Shown in pieces: positions 48,373 to 60,301 of a stretch of 64,000 nucleotides of DNA (within the stretch, counting starts at the first letter, position 1; each line of letters starts with the position of its first letter). The position numbers and the translations under genes are program-made. The notes under the pieces were generated by a model, which worked only from the letters and a program-made list of their open reading frames with translations, had not been told where the DNA came from and did not search any database. The stretch comes from Oreohelix idahoensis (Eukaryota; Mollusca; Gastropoda; Stylommatophora; Oreohelicidae): positions 124,001 through 188,000 of the forward strand of contig JAMPIV010004265.1 of the NCBI GenBank assembly GCA_024509875.1, given 5' to 3'.

Positions 48373-48765
48373 TGAAAAAACAAAATAACGAAGTTTGAAA
48401 AAAATGTGACAACTTGATAGTTTTATACAGTGACTCAAAAATATCCATTGTTCTTTTTAAAAAAAAACCAAACTATTTATGGCATAATTACATAAAAGTA
48501 AGATACAATTACAAAGAGACAACATTTTATATTAAAGCATAGCATTTTTTAAATGTCGGATTGGCAACTGGACATAGAAATTACCCGTCTCTTGTCACAA
48601 AGTCCTCTGTTTTTGCGGCTCGAGTGAAGTTTTCAAAGTCCCAAGGGAGGGGCGATCGCCCCGTCGTCACCCCCTTGGATCCGTCAGTGTTGTGAGAATG
48701 CATTCGAAATGAACAAAACATGAGTAGAATAACTTTGTCTAAAGACTTAAGCCTAATTACCGGTA

Positions 48766-49217
<452 letters not shown>

Positions 49218-49500
49218 AGTAAGGTGACCATATTTTCAAAACCCTAATCCGGGACAAAATAGTAGATTTGACCTATTTCAATGCAAAAAATCGGGACAAA
49301 AGGGTAAAGAAAAGGTCAAAAGTCGGGACATGTCCCGGAAAAATCATGTTGATGTCAATTTAAAATAATATACATTTTATATATACATTTGAATAACATT
49401 GAATAACATACATTTTACTGTATAATTTTAACTACTTAAACTAATAAGAGAGAAAAACATCAATAATTATAATCTTTACTTAAGGTGATGCTGAGTTACT

Positions 49501-50276
49501 TTACTTTTCAGATGAGTGGATTTTTATCAATAGGTCCTTCTTTGCAAGCAGCATCTTAAAAAACTCGTCACATGTTTCCTCACAGTTCACTTTGGTTGTC
49601 AACATAGCTTTCAAGGTTTCAACACCTAGCTGTGTTTTATCACTTGCCCATAAGCTGTTCATCAAAGAAAACACTCTTTCTGTGGCAGCATTTGTTTCAG
49701 GTAGACAGAAAAAAAACTCTGCCAACTTCAAAATATTTGAAAATGTCACATTATTGTTTTTGAAGTGGGAAACCATTTCAATCCAACGTTGTAGTGGCAA
49801 TGTTTTTTTGGCACTCCATTCACTAATTTTCTGAAGTAACAAACTGCTTCATATAGACATATTCGTCATAAATTTCAGTTTCTGTAAAGTGGGCTGAAGG
49901 TAATGTTTGAATCACTAGTGATGATGATATCTCAATATCTGCTCAAATTGGTATTCTGTTCAGCGTTACCCAGCTTATGATTCTAGGTCTTGAAAATTTT
50001 TTTGCAGCCCATTTATTCAAATAATTGAAAGCTGTTTCATAGAACGAAGAAACGCTAGCATGAAACTTTTTCACATCCTCCTTTGGAAGTCTTCCATTTC
50101 CAGCTTTTCAAGGATAGCTTAACTCTTGATGGCAAGAAACAGTCTTCCAGTTTGGACTTCAAAATAGTTTTCAACCTGTTGATGCTGTCAATGACTTCAA
50201 ACACAGTGACCGTCTGTCCCTCTATATTTTGCACTGCTTCGTGGAATGGAGAGGCCTGACTGTGAACAAAAACAAG
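49501..50276 (-). pseudogene. hAT transposase, C-terminal part
   Basis: The minus-strand frame at 49842-49501 encodes the hAT dimerisation domain, with LAEFFFCLPETNAATERVFS followed by LMNSLWASDKTQL. Upstream to 50276 the coding continues (VFVHSQASPFHEAV near the insertion point, then a FLPSRVK segment) but contains several stops and shifts. It is separated from its N-terminal part by the LTR/LINE insertion. Confidence 0.9.
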
Positions 50277-50399
50277 CTATGTGTCGTAGATTTGCGATAG
50301 GTGAATTAAGACTCAGATTGGTCCCTTCTGAATATACTAGAACACGAGATGACTCAGTGAGAGATAATAATAGAAATAGATTTTCACGAGTGAGATGGT

Positions 50400-53300
50400 A
50401 AAACTCCGCCTATGCCGGTCCCAAGCCCGGATGAAAAAGGAGGAGGGCGGCCTGCATGGAGGCCGTAAGGAGGCAGCCCCTCCACCATGCAAAGGCACAA
50501 CAGGCCAATCACCTGTTTGTCTTAAACTATGATTACGAGCAATACAAGAGAGAAAACCGGACTGATTCTAAAGGCGACGAACTGGAACGGACTACGGACT
50601 ACGACTTATGGAACTTGGAACACAAGAAGTATAAATGGGAAGGAAGAGGAGCTGGTGGAAGAGATGAGGAAAGCAAAACTAGAAATCCTGGCTATAACGG
50701 AAACGAAGAAAAAAGGACAAGGAGTCATGGATCTCGATGGCAACACGTTGCTCTACAGTGGTGTACCCATATCTGAAAGAGCTAAAGGGGGCGTGGGTTG
50801 CATTGTGGCCCAAAATCAAAAAGATAGTATCAAGGGATGGAACTTTGTCTCGGAGCGCATTATGGTTGTAAAACTAAAAGAAGGAGAAACCATAGTCAAC
50901 CTGGTCATAGTGTATGGGCCAAATGAGGATGAGAGAGCAGAGGTCAAGGAGGAATTCTTCGAGCTGCTTCAAAGGACAGTGGATGACTGCCTAGATGAAG
51001 TTATCATGCTCGGAGATTTTAATGCCAGAGTTGGAAATGACCATGCTAGATGGGGTGGAGTTATCGGAAGATATGGAGAAGATACTCTCAATGACAATGG
51101 AAAGCGACTCCTTAGATTCTGCAGTGAGCAGAATCTGATCATTACAAACACAAAGTTCCCCCATAAGCGCATACATGCATACACTAGATGTGAACCAACC
51201 AAGAATGAGAAGTCAGTGATCGACTATGCCATTGTTCGGAGAAGCTCATTCAGATATGTCCGAGATGCAAGAGTCTGGAGGGGGCCAGAGATTGGAAGTG
51301 ATCACTACCTGCTAACAATCAAACGAACAACTGAAAGAGTTGCTCAGCCTAGGAACTGCCCAACATCACGCAAGAAACCAAGTAAACGAGCAGGAGAAAT
51401 GAGCATTAGGACCTACAAGCTGAGAGAGCCAGAAATTAAGACCAGATATCAGGGGCTTATTGCTACAGCAGTGAGCAACACAGAAGAACGACCTGATGAC
51501 TTGGAAACCCTCTGGAATAAATTCAAGGATATCATAAAGACAGCTGCTGCAGAAGCATGCGGTGAAGTCCGACTTGGGAACCAGAGAAAGAGGACACCTT
51601 GGTGGACAGAGGAAGTCAAAGAGAAAATAAGAGAGAAGAAAATGGCATGGAAACAATACTTAGGAGCTAAAAACACAACAGGACAAATGGAAAAATATAG
51701 AGAATATGTGACACTCAGAACAGAAGCAAAGAACAAAGTGCTAGCAGCAAAACAGAAGTCCTGGGAAGAATTTGGAGAAAAGCTAGAAAAAGATGCACAA
51801 GAAAACCAGAAATTGTTCTATAAGACCCTAAAGAACATGAGGAAGGAAAAACAATGCCCTCTCAAATTTATAAAGGACAAGCAAGGCAAATTGCTTACTG
51901 CCCCGAAGGAAGTAATGGAAAGATGGAAAGAATATTTCTCAGAACTCCTGGATGGTGAGCATGGTGAAGCATCAGAAATGATAACCACTAGCACAGAAGA
52001 GAAAACCAATGATGGTGAAGATGACATAAAGATGGAAGAACTGAAGGCAGCACTAGAGAAAATCAAGATGGGCAAAGCAGCAGGGCATGATGGTATAACA
52101 CCAGAAATGGTTAAGTACATGGGAGCATCAGGCGACCTATTACTCTTAAAGGTCCTACAGGCAGCATGGTGCAACAAGACCATACCAAAGGATTGGGAGA
52201 TTGCCATCATAACACCAATTTTCAAAAAGGGTGACAATCGACAATGTGGAAACCATAGAGGCATATCCCTTCTCAGTGTCCCTGGTAAAATCTACTCTAG
52301 AATCCTAGAGCAGAGACTCCGACGCCTAGCTGAGCCACAATTGGATGAGGTCCAGTGCGGATTCCGAGCAAACCGAAGTACTCAAGACCTAATCTTCACA
52401 CTCAGACAGCTGAGTGAAAAGGCCCTTGAGTATAAGAGTGAGATCCATCTTTGTTTCATAGATCTGGAAAAGGCGTTTGACAGGGTCCCCTGGAGCAAAC
52501 TTTGGGACTGTTTGGCAAGGAAGAATATTCCAGCACCTCTGATTCATGCTATACAGAGCTTCTACAAGTCTTGCAGAAATTATGTGAGGACAGCAAACCA
52601 TAAGTCAGAAGAGTTCAGGACCACCACTGGTGTAAGACAAGGTGATATCCTATCACCTTACCTCTTCATACTCCTTATGGACGATGTCATCAAGGCATGT
52701 AAGGAGAGAACAAGAAAGTATTCAGTGGGGTACTGGAAGATGAGACAGGTCTATATTTCGGAGCTGGCATTTGCTGATGATGTTGCCCTGATTGCTAAAT
52801 CAGAGGCACATCTCCAATCCAACCTGCAAGTCTGGAAGGAAGAGCTGGAGAAGAGAGGGATGGTCATAAGCAGCTCTAAAACAAAATCCATGGTGATATC
52901 ACGAGAAGAAAGAAAACATCAGATTAAGTTGGGAGAACAGGTCCTGGAGCAGGTCGACCACTTTAAATATCTCGGAGCTATTATAGACCGAAAGGGAGGC
53001 ATCAAAGAAGAGTTGGCCACTCGAAAAGCAGCGGCTGGGAGACTTTTTCAGGCCATAAATCGTGGATTCCTCAGCAAGAAAGAGGTTGGTAAGAAAACGA
53101 AGATGGCTGTATACCGCTCCACCTATGTCCCAGTCTTGACATATGGATGCGAGTCGTGGGCAATGACTACAACCCACAAAAGCCAGATCCAAACCTCAGA
53201 AATGAGGTATCTGAGGAAAGTGGTTGAAGTAACAAGAAGAGACATGGTCCGCAACCAGACGATCCGTCAAGGCCTAAAATCCCATCCGCTGCAGACCCAA

Positions 53301-53568
53301 ATAGAACACTCCCAACTAAGATGGTTTGGCCATGTCTGCAGAATGGGAGAAGATCGGCTACCACGACAAGCATGGGAAACAAAGAGCCAGGGATCCAGAC
53401 CTCCAGGACGACCCAGAGTCCGCTGGGAGGACAACATTAGCCAATCTTTGAAGGACCGAGGACTAGAATGGAACCAGGCCAGGAAGAAGACAGCTGATAG
53501 AATGGTCTGGCGCTCTCTCTTCCAAACCTCTACACCTCACGGTAGAAGGGGAACGACTAAGTAAGTAA
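50400..53568 (+). mobile_element. Intact RTE-type LINE, 3.17 kb
   Basis: Flanked by a perfect 12-bp duplication, GAGTGAGATGGT (50388-50399 and 53569-53580). A short GC-rich 5' UTR (50400-50528) contains GCCGGTCCCAAGCCCGG. One uninterrupted frame fills the rest, and the tail is TAAG repeats with essentially no 3' UTR. Truncated relatives are at 4728-5503 and 33668-34867. An undamaged frame and perfect duplication mark it as the youngest insertion in the nest. Confidence 0.95.
50529..53564 (+). CDS. LINE endonuclease/reverse transcriptase, 1011 aa
   Basis: Residues about 26-270 form an APE-type endonuclease with catalytic-site residues in TWNTRS (N31), AITETK (E58), LGDFNARVG (D163, N165), IDYAI (D232) and GSDHYLL (D258, H259). 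A linker runs to about 500. The reverse transcriptase follows, with KAAGHDGITPEM, ITPIFKKGD, GISLLSVPGKIYS, CFIDLEKAFDRVPW, GVRQGDILSPYLF and the catalytic LAFADDVALI (F748-D751). The C-terminal domain has YVPVLTYGCESW, RWFGHVCRMGED and RPPGRPRVRWED. It copies its own mRNA by target-primed reverse transcription. All key residues are present, so this copy could be active. The architecture (one ORF, APE endonuclease, no RNase H, GRPRxRW end) points to the RTE clade; the exact clade needs a tree. Confidence 0.95.
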   Translation: MITSNTREKTGLILKATNWNGLRTTTYGTWNTRSINGKEEELVEEMRKAKLEILAITETKKKGQGVMDLDGNTLLYSGVPISERAKGGVGCIVAQNQKDSIKGWNFVSERIMVVKLKEGETIVNLVIVYGPNEDERAEVKEEFFELLQRTVDDCLDEVIMLGDFNARVGNDHARWGGVIGRYGEDTLNDNGKRLLRFCSEQNLIITNTKFPHKRIHAYTRCEPTKNEKSVIDYAIVRRSSFRYVRDARVWRGPEIGSDHYLLTIKRTTERVAQPRNCPTSRKKPSKRAGEMSIRTYKLREPEIKTRYQGLIATAVSNTEERPDDLETLWNKFKDIIKTAAAEACGEVRLGNQRKRTPWWTEEVKEKIREKKMAWKQYLGAKNTTGQMEKYREYVTLRTEAKNKVLAAKQKSWEEFGEKLEKDAQENQKLFYKTLKNMRKEKQCPLKFIKDKQGKLLTAPKEVMERWKEYFSELLDGEHGEASEMITTSTEEKTNDGEDDIKMEELKAALEKIKMGKAAGHDGITPEMVKYMGASGDLLLLKVLQAAWCNKTIPKDWEIAIITPIFKKGDNRQCGNHRGISLLSVPGKIYSRILEQRLRRLAEPQLDEVQCGFRANRSTQDLIFTLRQLSEKALEYKSEIHLCFIDLEKAFDRVPWSKLWDCLARKNIPAPLIHAIQSFYKSCRNYVRTANHKSEEFRTTTGVRQGDILSPYLFILLMDDVIKACKERTRKYSVGYWKMRQVYISELAFADDVALIAKSEAHLQSNLQVWKEELEKRGMVISSSKTKSMVISREERKHQIKLGEQVLEQVDHFKYLGAIIDRKGGIKEELATRKAAAGRLFQAINRGFLSKKEVGKKTKMAVYRSTYVPVLTYGCESWAMTTTHKSQIQTSEMRYLRKVVEVTRRDMVRNQTIRQGLKSHPLQTQIEHSQLRWFGHVCRMGEDRLPRQAWETKSQGSRPPGRPRVRWEDNISQSLKDRGLEWNQARKKTADRMVWRSLFQTSTPHGRRGTTK

Positions 53569-53580
53569 GAGTGAGATGGT

Positions 53581-55468
53581 GGGACAATAAGTAAGTCTGT
53601 CTCTGAAGCTCGAGAAATCTCTCGCTCAGCCTATCTCTCTACAACAGAAAAATGTATGTCAGACAGATTACTCAGTTATGGAGATATACTCTATATCAAC
53701 CACTCACAGACCCGCACACACAAGTGACAACGGTTAGACGTACAGACGTGAAACTATATCTATGGAATATGAATATTTGGGACGAGCTGAACCGACACAC
53801 TTGAATAAAGTTTATGTAAATTTTATTCTATCATAAGAAAATTCACCACAATACATAAATAATCACATATAAATACACATAAGTTCAATGAATTACTAAG
53901 AGGATAATAGATTCATAAGAGTAATCCTTTCCCTCTTTGTTGAGCCACGATCCTGTTAGAAGAAAAGTTATAGCCCCAAAGAGTCACAGATCTATCCGCT
54001 ATTGTCTAAGATTTCCCTTTATGGTTAAGAACAGAGTTTATATATTAAATCTATTCTAAGAGGAAAATATCATTTAGCAACAAACTTGCATAAAGAAAAC
54101 AAAGTTATTAAATGAGTTATTACATGAAAGAATTATTTATCCTGCACTTCGCTCGCCCTGACAAACAAACTGTGATCACAGCAACACACACAATCAACCT
54201 TACCTACAGGTTGCATTCACCATCTCTGGAAAATTGATTAAAGGAACATGCAGCCCATCCGCTGTTGATTGTCTGATGAACCAAGCCCCAACTTCTCCAA
54301 CTGACTAATTAATCAAAGGTTGGGAAGCGCTAAATTCACTATATTTTAAGCCGGATGCTGTTAAATGTTATTTCAAATTTTGTCCAGGTAGGAAATAATT
54401 ATGGAATCCACTGGTCACAGGATACAGTAGCGGTAATTCTTCAATCGTTTCGTCGATGTCCAGGTAAACAAATTCTATTACAGGATCAATCTTCTTCACA
54501 ACACGTGGTCGGTATATAAGTACTGTTACTGTTGGATTTAGTCGCCACCACAGGCTGACTGTATATGAACTTTTGAAAAACCAAGAATTCTGGATATTCC
54601 AATAGTCCAGTTAGCATTTATTCTTAATAAGTCTTTTGGGCCGGTGCTATGTCTCTATCTGGGTGTAAACCATGAGACCGTACAATCACCTTGAAAGCCC
54701 CCTAAGTTAATTAGAATGTTCTTTCTTTGTAAAATATATTCAGTTCATATGGAATGGAAGCCGCTGGTAAGTTTTATAGGGTATCTGACCCAGAACTCCA
54801 AACAGAACTACAGGCGATCACCACGAAACTAGAATTATTCACTTATATCGGTATTCTAGAAGCTCGGCAAAATTGTCGAGAAAAACTAGGAACTTCGCTA
54901 TACAAGCTTATTCTCTAGCAAGAAGCGATCCGTCTACTGCAACTTAGGAGGACTGAATGAATGAAGTCTAAACTACTCTGGTATAATATCTGAAAACAGA
55001 CAAAGGATGCACGCTATTCTCGAAAACCCGAAATTAGCGTCCCGTCTTAACACTTCACATTAACTCAGGCGCCGGCAATAAAACTGCCAGTGCTCGTTCT
55101 AACACTTGCCGCTACCTCTGGTAATTCCCGAGCGATGCATGTTGGCGCCTCTCACACCCATCACCGAGAAACTTAACCGTAGAAGCGTCGTGTCAGATGA
55201 AAATGTTAGACGATTGTCTGCCATCATATGTCTGTCGAGAACGAATTTCACACTATTCGGTCTACTCAAGAACTTAGCTTAACAGCAATAAAAATGCGTT
55301 GCTACATAAGAAAAGAGACAGGCGAAGGTTTGAATGGGAGAGTTATATTTTCACAATCAAACGAATGCGAAAAAAAGAAAAGGATAAAAGAGCGATAATA
55401 AAGTAGAAGACACGGGTAGAATAGAGAACAGATATAGAAATGTATTAATCATAAATCTCTCTGCGACA
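53581..55468 (-). other. Solo-LTR sequence right of the LINE, non-coding
   Basis: This is the bulk of the solo LTR (5' side in its own orientation). No open frame of note. It holds the AATAAA at about 53819-53824 (minus strand). Confidence 0.75.
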
Positions 55469-55473
55469 CCATG

Positions 55474-56559
55474 CCTCAGATAGAGGATTTTCAAAGAATG
55501 TCTGTATAAAGACTGGGCATCTGTCTTGAGATTGAAAATATGATTTTAGAGGCAGGAACAACCGAAGAACCCTTTCAACAGCAGGCAGCAGAGCAAGCCA
55601 CCTAGTCTGAGCATAACCTAAGATCATCTGGAAGTCTGTTTCCACAAACTGGCAAAACTCATTGCGTCTTTCAACTCGCACTGTGTATGATTTGAAGAGT
55701 AGATAAATTTTAGCAATAATCAGCTCGTCATCAACAGGCAGTACATCTGCAGCTGTTCGAACAGTCTTGTGGAAAATATGACCTGCACACCCAACTCCTA
55801 TAAGACCATGTCCAAGGTTTTCTTGCAGTTTTTTGAAAACATTGTTCTGTCCTTTCCTTTCAGCACCTCCAAAATTGGAATTTGTTTTGTCTGCGCATAA
55901 TCCAACTACATTCCTGTCTAAACCATTTTCAGTTATGCAGTCATTAAGAAAACTACTTACAATATCAGATGTTTCACCTGGCATTGACTTTAACTCTAAT
56001 ATTTTAATTTTCCCTCCATTACTGTGATCAAAGTATCTGACAAGCAAAGGAAAAATCTTGAATTCTTTGTGGTTGGATGCATCTGTCAGTACAGAAATAA
56101 ATGTAGACTTTTCTATGTCACACCTTAACTCATTTAGAATATGGGGTGCCAAGACATTTCGAATAATGGCTTCTGTTTTCGTACGTGCACATGCAAATTT
56201 TGGCTCTAAAGTAACCTGAAGTAATTTTGATGTGCAATCCATAGACCTGAAAGTATGATTGTGTAGCACTGTATGGTATGCAAAGGCGCCTTCTGTAGCA
56301 GCTAATTGCTCTTCTTGGTCACCAACTTTATCAGCTCTGAAGAAAGTGGATAACGACGAGCTTGATGCAGCTGTAACGACGGCTCTCTTATGCTTCTCAC
56401 AGCTTATGTGGTTCTTAATATCACCACGTCCACTATGGCTTATCGAAAACCCGGAGGCACATATATTGCATCGTACATTGAACTTTGATGTACTCTTTAA
56501 ATAAACGGATATTCCTTTTGTAAATCTTCATTGAAACTGCATTTACGCTTTGGTACCAT
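55474..56559 (-). pseudogene. hAT transposase, N-terminal and central part
   Basis: The likely ATG is at 56559. MVPKRKCSFNED precedes a single frameshift near 56500. An open frame then runs to the insertion point: a BED-like zinc finger (CNICASGF...HISCEKHKRA), then ISVLTDASNHKEFKIFPLLV and VVGLCADKTNSNFGGAERKG, the conserved central region of hAT transposases. It ends at FFENPLSEAW, where the LTR inserted. The enzyme would bind the terminal repeats and excise the element, but it is inactive through frameshift and interruption. Confidence 0.9.
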
Positions 56560-56955
56560 TTTCTTACAACAATAACAAAATATGCACAAATAGTTCACCA
56601 TTTAAATTAAATAAACGTATACCGTACGCAAAATCTTGGTACTTTACCACTACCTAAAATTTCAAATAACTGCGAATATCACAGTGGAACTACAAAACTA
56701 ATTCGCGGTCCTGACAACCTCTTGTGCTGTTTCGGCGCCAGTTCACTAATAATTAAAAATTCCCTCGTCAGCCACGGAATAATAATTTTTTTTTTTAATC
56801 TGTGAGATTTATGCCAAATTGGCAAATTCGTCCAAAACCGGGACAAATTGGCGTCCCGGATTGCATCGAAAAAAAGTCGGGACAAATTATCAAAAATGGT
56901 CGAAATCCGGGACTGACCCGGAAAAACCGGGACGTCTGGTCACCTTAATATTAGT

Positions 56956-57761
56956 TGTCTGGCTCATACGTTTGCTTTCATACATATAAAAAACTGAAGC
57001 GACTATGATTGTTTAGTTTTAAAACAACATGTAACAATTTTAATAATGAATTAGTCTTTAACAGTTAAAATAAATATGGAAATTTGGTGAAATTAATATA
57101 AAAGTTTTCGTCACGGAGAAGTAGGTGAGGATTTATCAAAAGTCTGTTGCTTTCGCCTATTTTACAAGAAACTTAACTCTGGCTGAGTCCTGCAGCTGTG
57201 GTTCATCAATTCTGTGATGACTAAAGCCTTCTCAACACTCTCGTCCACTGTAGGCGGTTAGGGTGGATGCTTTTCTCTCACACCAGCGGCGTTAGTACTA
57301 CAAATCGTATGATGGCTCAAGCCATACGAACTTTAGAAAAATAGAAAAACAAATGCCTTCTGCTAAGTACATTTGTTGGAAGCACTCTAACAGGCTCACG
57401 TTCCCGTTGTCCGCCCACCAATGCTAAACTCTCAGAAAAATTTAATTCTCGAGCACGCACAACGTAACTCCGAGAAGATGGTTAAAATTCACCAATATTA
57501 CTCTGATGATTAACGGGTAACATGTGTCTGGAACGTGAGAATATGATTTATGCCTGAACTAACATTAACGAGTTACATTCATCTCAAACATGATATGTAC
57601 ACTTGAGGTACACAAGATGTAATCATCACTCATTACTGCACCAGTCGGAGTCTTGGGGTCACCTCTGCTGACGGGTTTCAGCACGACTAGTCAGAAACAA
57701 TAACCAGCTCTTGCAGCAGTGGTTCATGCATATACTACTTTCATATGCTGAGGTTGCCAGA

Positions 57762-57822
<61 letters not shown>

Positions 57823-57927
57823 CAACTTAGCAAGAAACCTGTCAAATTTACATTAGTAAATAAATTGTTTACACTTACCCCAAAATTTTGAGAATACACA
57901 ATCTCGTTCTACAGATTTTTGAATGGA
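56956..57927 (-). repeat. Rep-X copy 2, left part
   Basis: Reverse complement matches 10645-11600. Shared blocks are GAGATTGTGTA, TTTCTTGCTAAG, GGCAACCTCAGCATA, GAGTGATGATTACATC, GTACTTAGCAGA and TAGTACTAACG. Homology stops exactly at 57927, where the LTR of the next element begins. A (TA)n at 57767-57821 is an expansion absent from copy 1. Confidence 0.88.
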
Positions 57928-60288
57928 TGTCGTAAATTTATTTTGAGAGAAAGAGTCTAGAAATAGTAGTCCGGTTTAGAGTGTAGAATGATGATGAAAA
58001 CTCAGTGATAGAAATGTATAGATTAAATATGATGCTCCACAGAGTGCTGGAGGAGAGTAAAGACAGACGTATTTACGACAAATCGTTTCTCTCAATCTTC
58101 TCTTCCACTCTCCTGGTCAAACAATTATTTGCCAGTTTTCCAGACACACGTCTGCGCTCACACCGATTTGAGTGCTTCACACACTCAGACGACGTGGATA
58201 CAGCTATATTAAACAAATAGGGAATTTTGGGCTTTTGGGTATTCCAACACAGTCCGATATAAGTTTATGATGTTTATTAACCTAAAAGATCAAATTACAA
58301 AAAACAATATCAAGTGTTACATAAATTTATCATAAGTACAGAAAAATGCAAATATCAAGGTAGGGAGGGGGTGAAGAAGATTGGTATCGACTAAGCCCTT
58401 CCCGCTTGTATTAGACAAAGATAAACCCAGTCTCAAGATAGATAGTTATCAGGAGCATAGGGAATGTAACCCAACAGTGAATTTAATTACTCTGAAAGAG
58501 GTGTTACAATATTAGTTATGGTGGTAGACAAAAAAATACTGTTATCCCAACTGGTGTCTTCCCTTTACTAAGCAAAGAAAAAAAAGGGGGGGGGTGAAAC
58601 AGAGTTAACAAATTATCCCACTAAAGGGAACAATGCCGGGTATACAGAAACATATTACCCGGTAGGCAAGTTAACAAATGGTTTGTTGCAAAAAAAATTA
58701 AATCTCCTGTCATTCATGCACACTGTGAGGATCCACACTCATATACACCACACACTTACCGAGTTGCAGCATCAGTCACTCCATAGAATGATAAACACAC
58801 TGATTAAACTCTTGACACGTGTAACTGTCTAGCACTTCTATGCCCCGCCCCAGATATTGCGAGTTTTTTACTGAGAGCAAATATTCCCGCTTATCGCCGG
58901 ACTTGAAGTTCTAAGAGTTCTTGTGTTTTATTATAAAGAAACGAGTCTATGGGATGGTACTGACGCAGTTCGACATAGGGGTGAAAAATGAGGTGATGGT
59001 ATAATCCTTCACTGCGTGATGATAGCCACTGACCAGTAAAGTTTTTAATCCAGTGAGGAAAAACTAGGCTCGGTCACATTCAGGTAAATCGGTAATCTCT
59101 CACAATTAGAGCCGTACATAAATTATCGCTACTGGCACTGTTCATCTTCCAGTTTATCTTACAGATTGTAAGTTAAATTGATGATAATAATCAAATGATC
59201 TTGGGTAGGCTTTCTTTCATGTAATTATGTTAGCTAGGCCGTACCGGACCACCACAAGATTTACTTTAAAAAAATGTCTCATCAAACTGTCTGGAAGTTT
59301 AAGAACCGAGTATGGAAACTCTGAAAGATTTCGTTATTGCTGGGATTGCAAAAGGTGATCAATCTAGAGAAAAAGATAGAAAACCCATAACAACATAATC
59401 ATACTTTAAAACAAATAATCTTCTAAGCGCGCGATAAATTTCCCGTTAAGCCTATTATACACTCGAGTATTTAATTATGTATTTAATAAACACTGCGCGA
59501 GTTCTAGTGGTTAAATCACACATCTATAAATATAGGACTTAACTAAATTTATTAAATTATAAATTCCTTCGCGACTTTAAAAGTTAATTTACGCATTAAA
59601 CATCTATTATCTTTTTGGAAATAGTATAGCAGGTATATCATTACATTTACAACTGGAACTATTGAGACGGTTTAATTTAATAGGTTTAAATTAACACAAA
59701 ATCCAATGAAATATAATGAATGAACTAGACCACTGATCACTTTACACAATATATATTTTACCGCTTTGCACAGAAATAGAATTCACTGCAAATATAAATG
59801 AAAATCCATGGGATAATCTAGCAAGATTTCAAATATCGCTAGTGCTTCTATCAAGTTCTGGCCAGCGAATGATGAAGTGTATTTCTACGTGATCTGTATA
59901 TCTACAACTGGAATGCAAGATGAGTGGGACATGAGAACTTTGACAGCTTTTTTGATCTCATGAACTTTGGGGGATCTGACCGCCAAATCCAAAGAGAGAA
60001 GCCGCCCCTGGCCTCTCGTATCTTCGCTCGCTGCTTGCGTCAGCTTTCCCCGTTCGCTCTGGCTGCGATCGGTTCAGTGCTTAACACCGAGATGCGAAAT
60101 CGTTTCAGGGACCACTACTGTCTTTGATCTCGTGCCGCATACTAAATGAGTCCCGGGCGGTTCGCTCTGGCGAAACGAAAAGTTACAACAAATGTTCAGG
60201 GGTTCTAATGTTATGAAAAGCTAAAAGTCCCTTTAAATCATCCATCATATCAGGGAAAATTCACTTGTCGAACTAGACGTACGTCACA
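57928..60288 (-). mobile_element. 3' LTR of a Gmr1-like retrotransposon, 2.36 kb
   Basis: On the minus strand it starts TGTGACGTACGTCTAG directly after a polypurine tract, AAAAGTGGGGACGAT (60303-60289). It ends ...AAATTTACGACA at 57928, where Rep-X homology resumes. An AATAAA lies at about 58272-58277. The LTR is unusually long and has no coding potential. Confidence 0.85.
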
Positions 60289-60301
60289 ATCGTCCCCACT
60301 T

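Larger units (their letters stand above)
50282..55468 (-). mobile_element. Solo LTR (Gmr1-like), disrupted by LINE
   Basis: The ends are TGTCG...CGACA. The 5-bp target duplication is CTATG (50277-50281) and CCATG (55469-55473). Removing the insert restores the transposase reading frame across SEAW|LVFVHSQ, which confirms the boundaries. Net length without the LINE is about 2.0 kb and there is no internal coding region. In minus orientation it has an AATAAA (about 53824) followed by CATAAACTTTATT and TGTGTCGG. This closely matches the AATAAA region of the LTR at 57928-60288, at a similar distance from the end (about 363 and 345 bp). Confidence 0.85.
49221..56947 (-). mobile_element. hAT DNA transposon, split by nested insertions
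   Basis: The terminal inverted repeats read AAGGTGACCA on the left and TAAGGTGACCAGACGTCCCG on the right (minus strand). Subterminal sequence at both ends is rich in CCGGGACA. Eight-base duplications ATATAAGT (49213-49220) and ATATTAGT (56948-56955) differ by one base in a (TA)n context. Without the nested insertion the element is about 2.5 kb, typical for hAT. Confidence 0.9.

Noticed and set aside
50969..53382. Several minus-strand frames of 61-148 residues
   Set aside because: They are shadows of the intact LINE ORF.
49501..56559. Transposase frames as domesticated host genes (ZBED-like)
   Set aside because: Both halves sit between hAT terminal repeats with target duplications and carry stops, a frameshift and an insertion.
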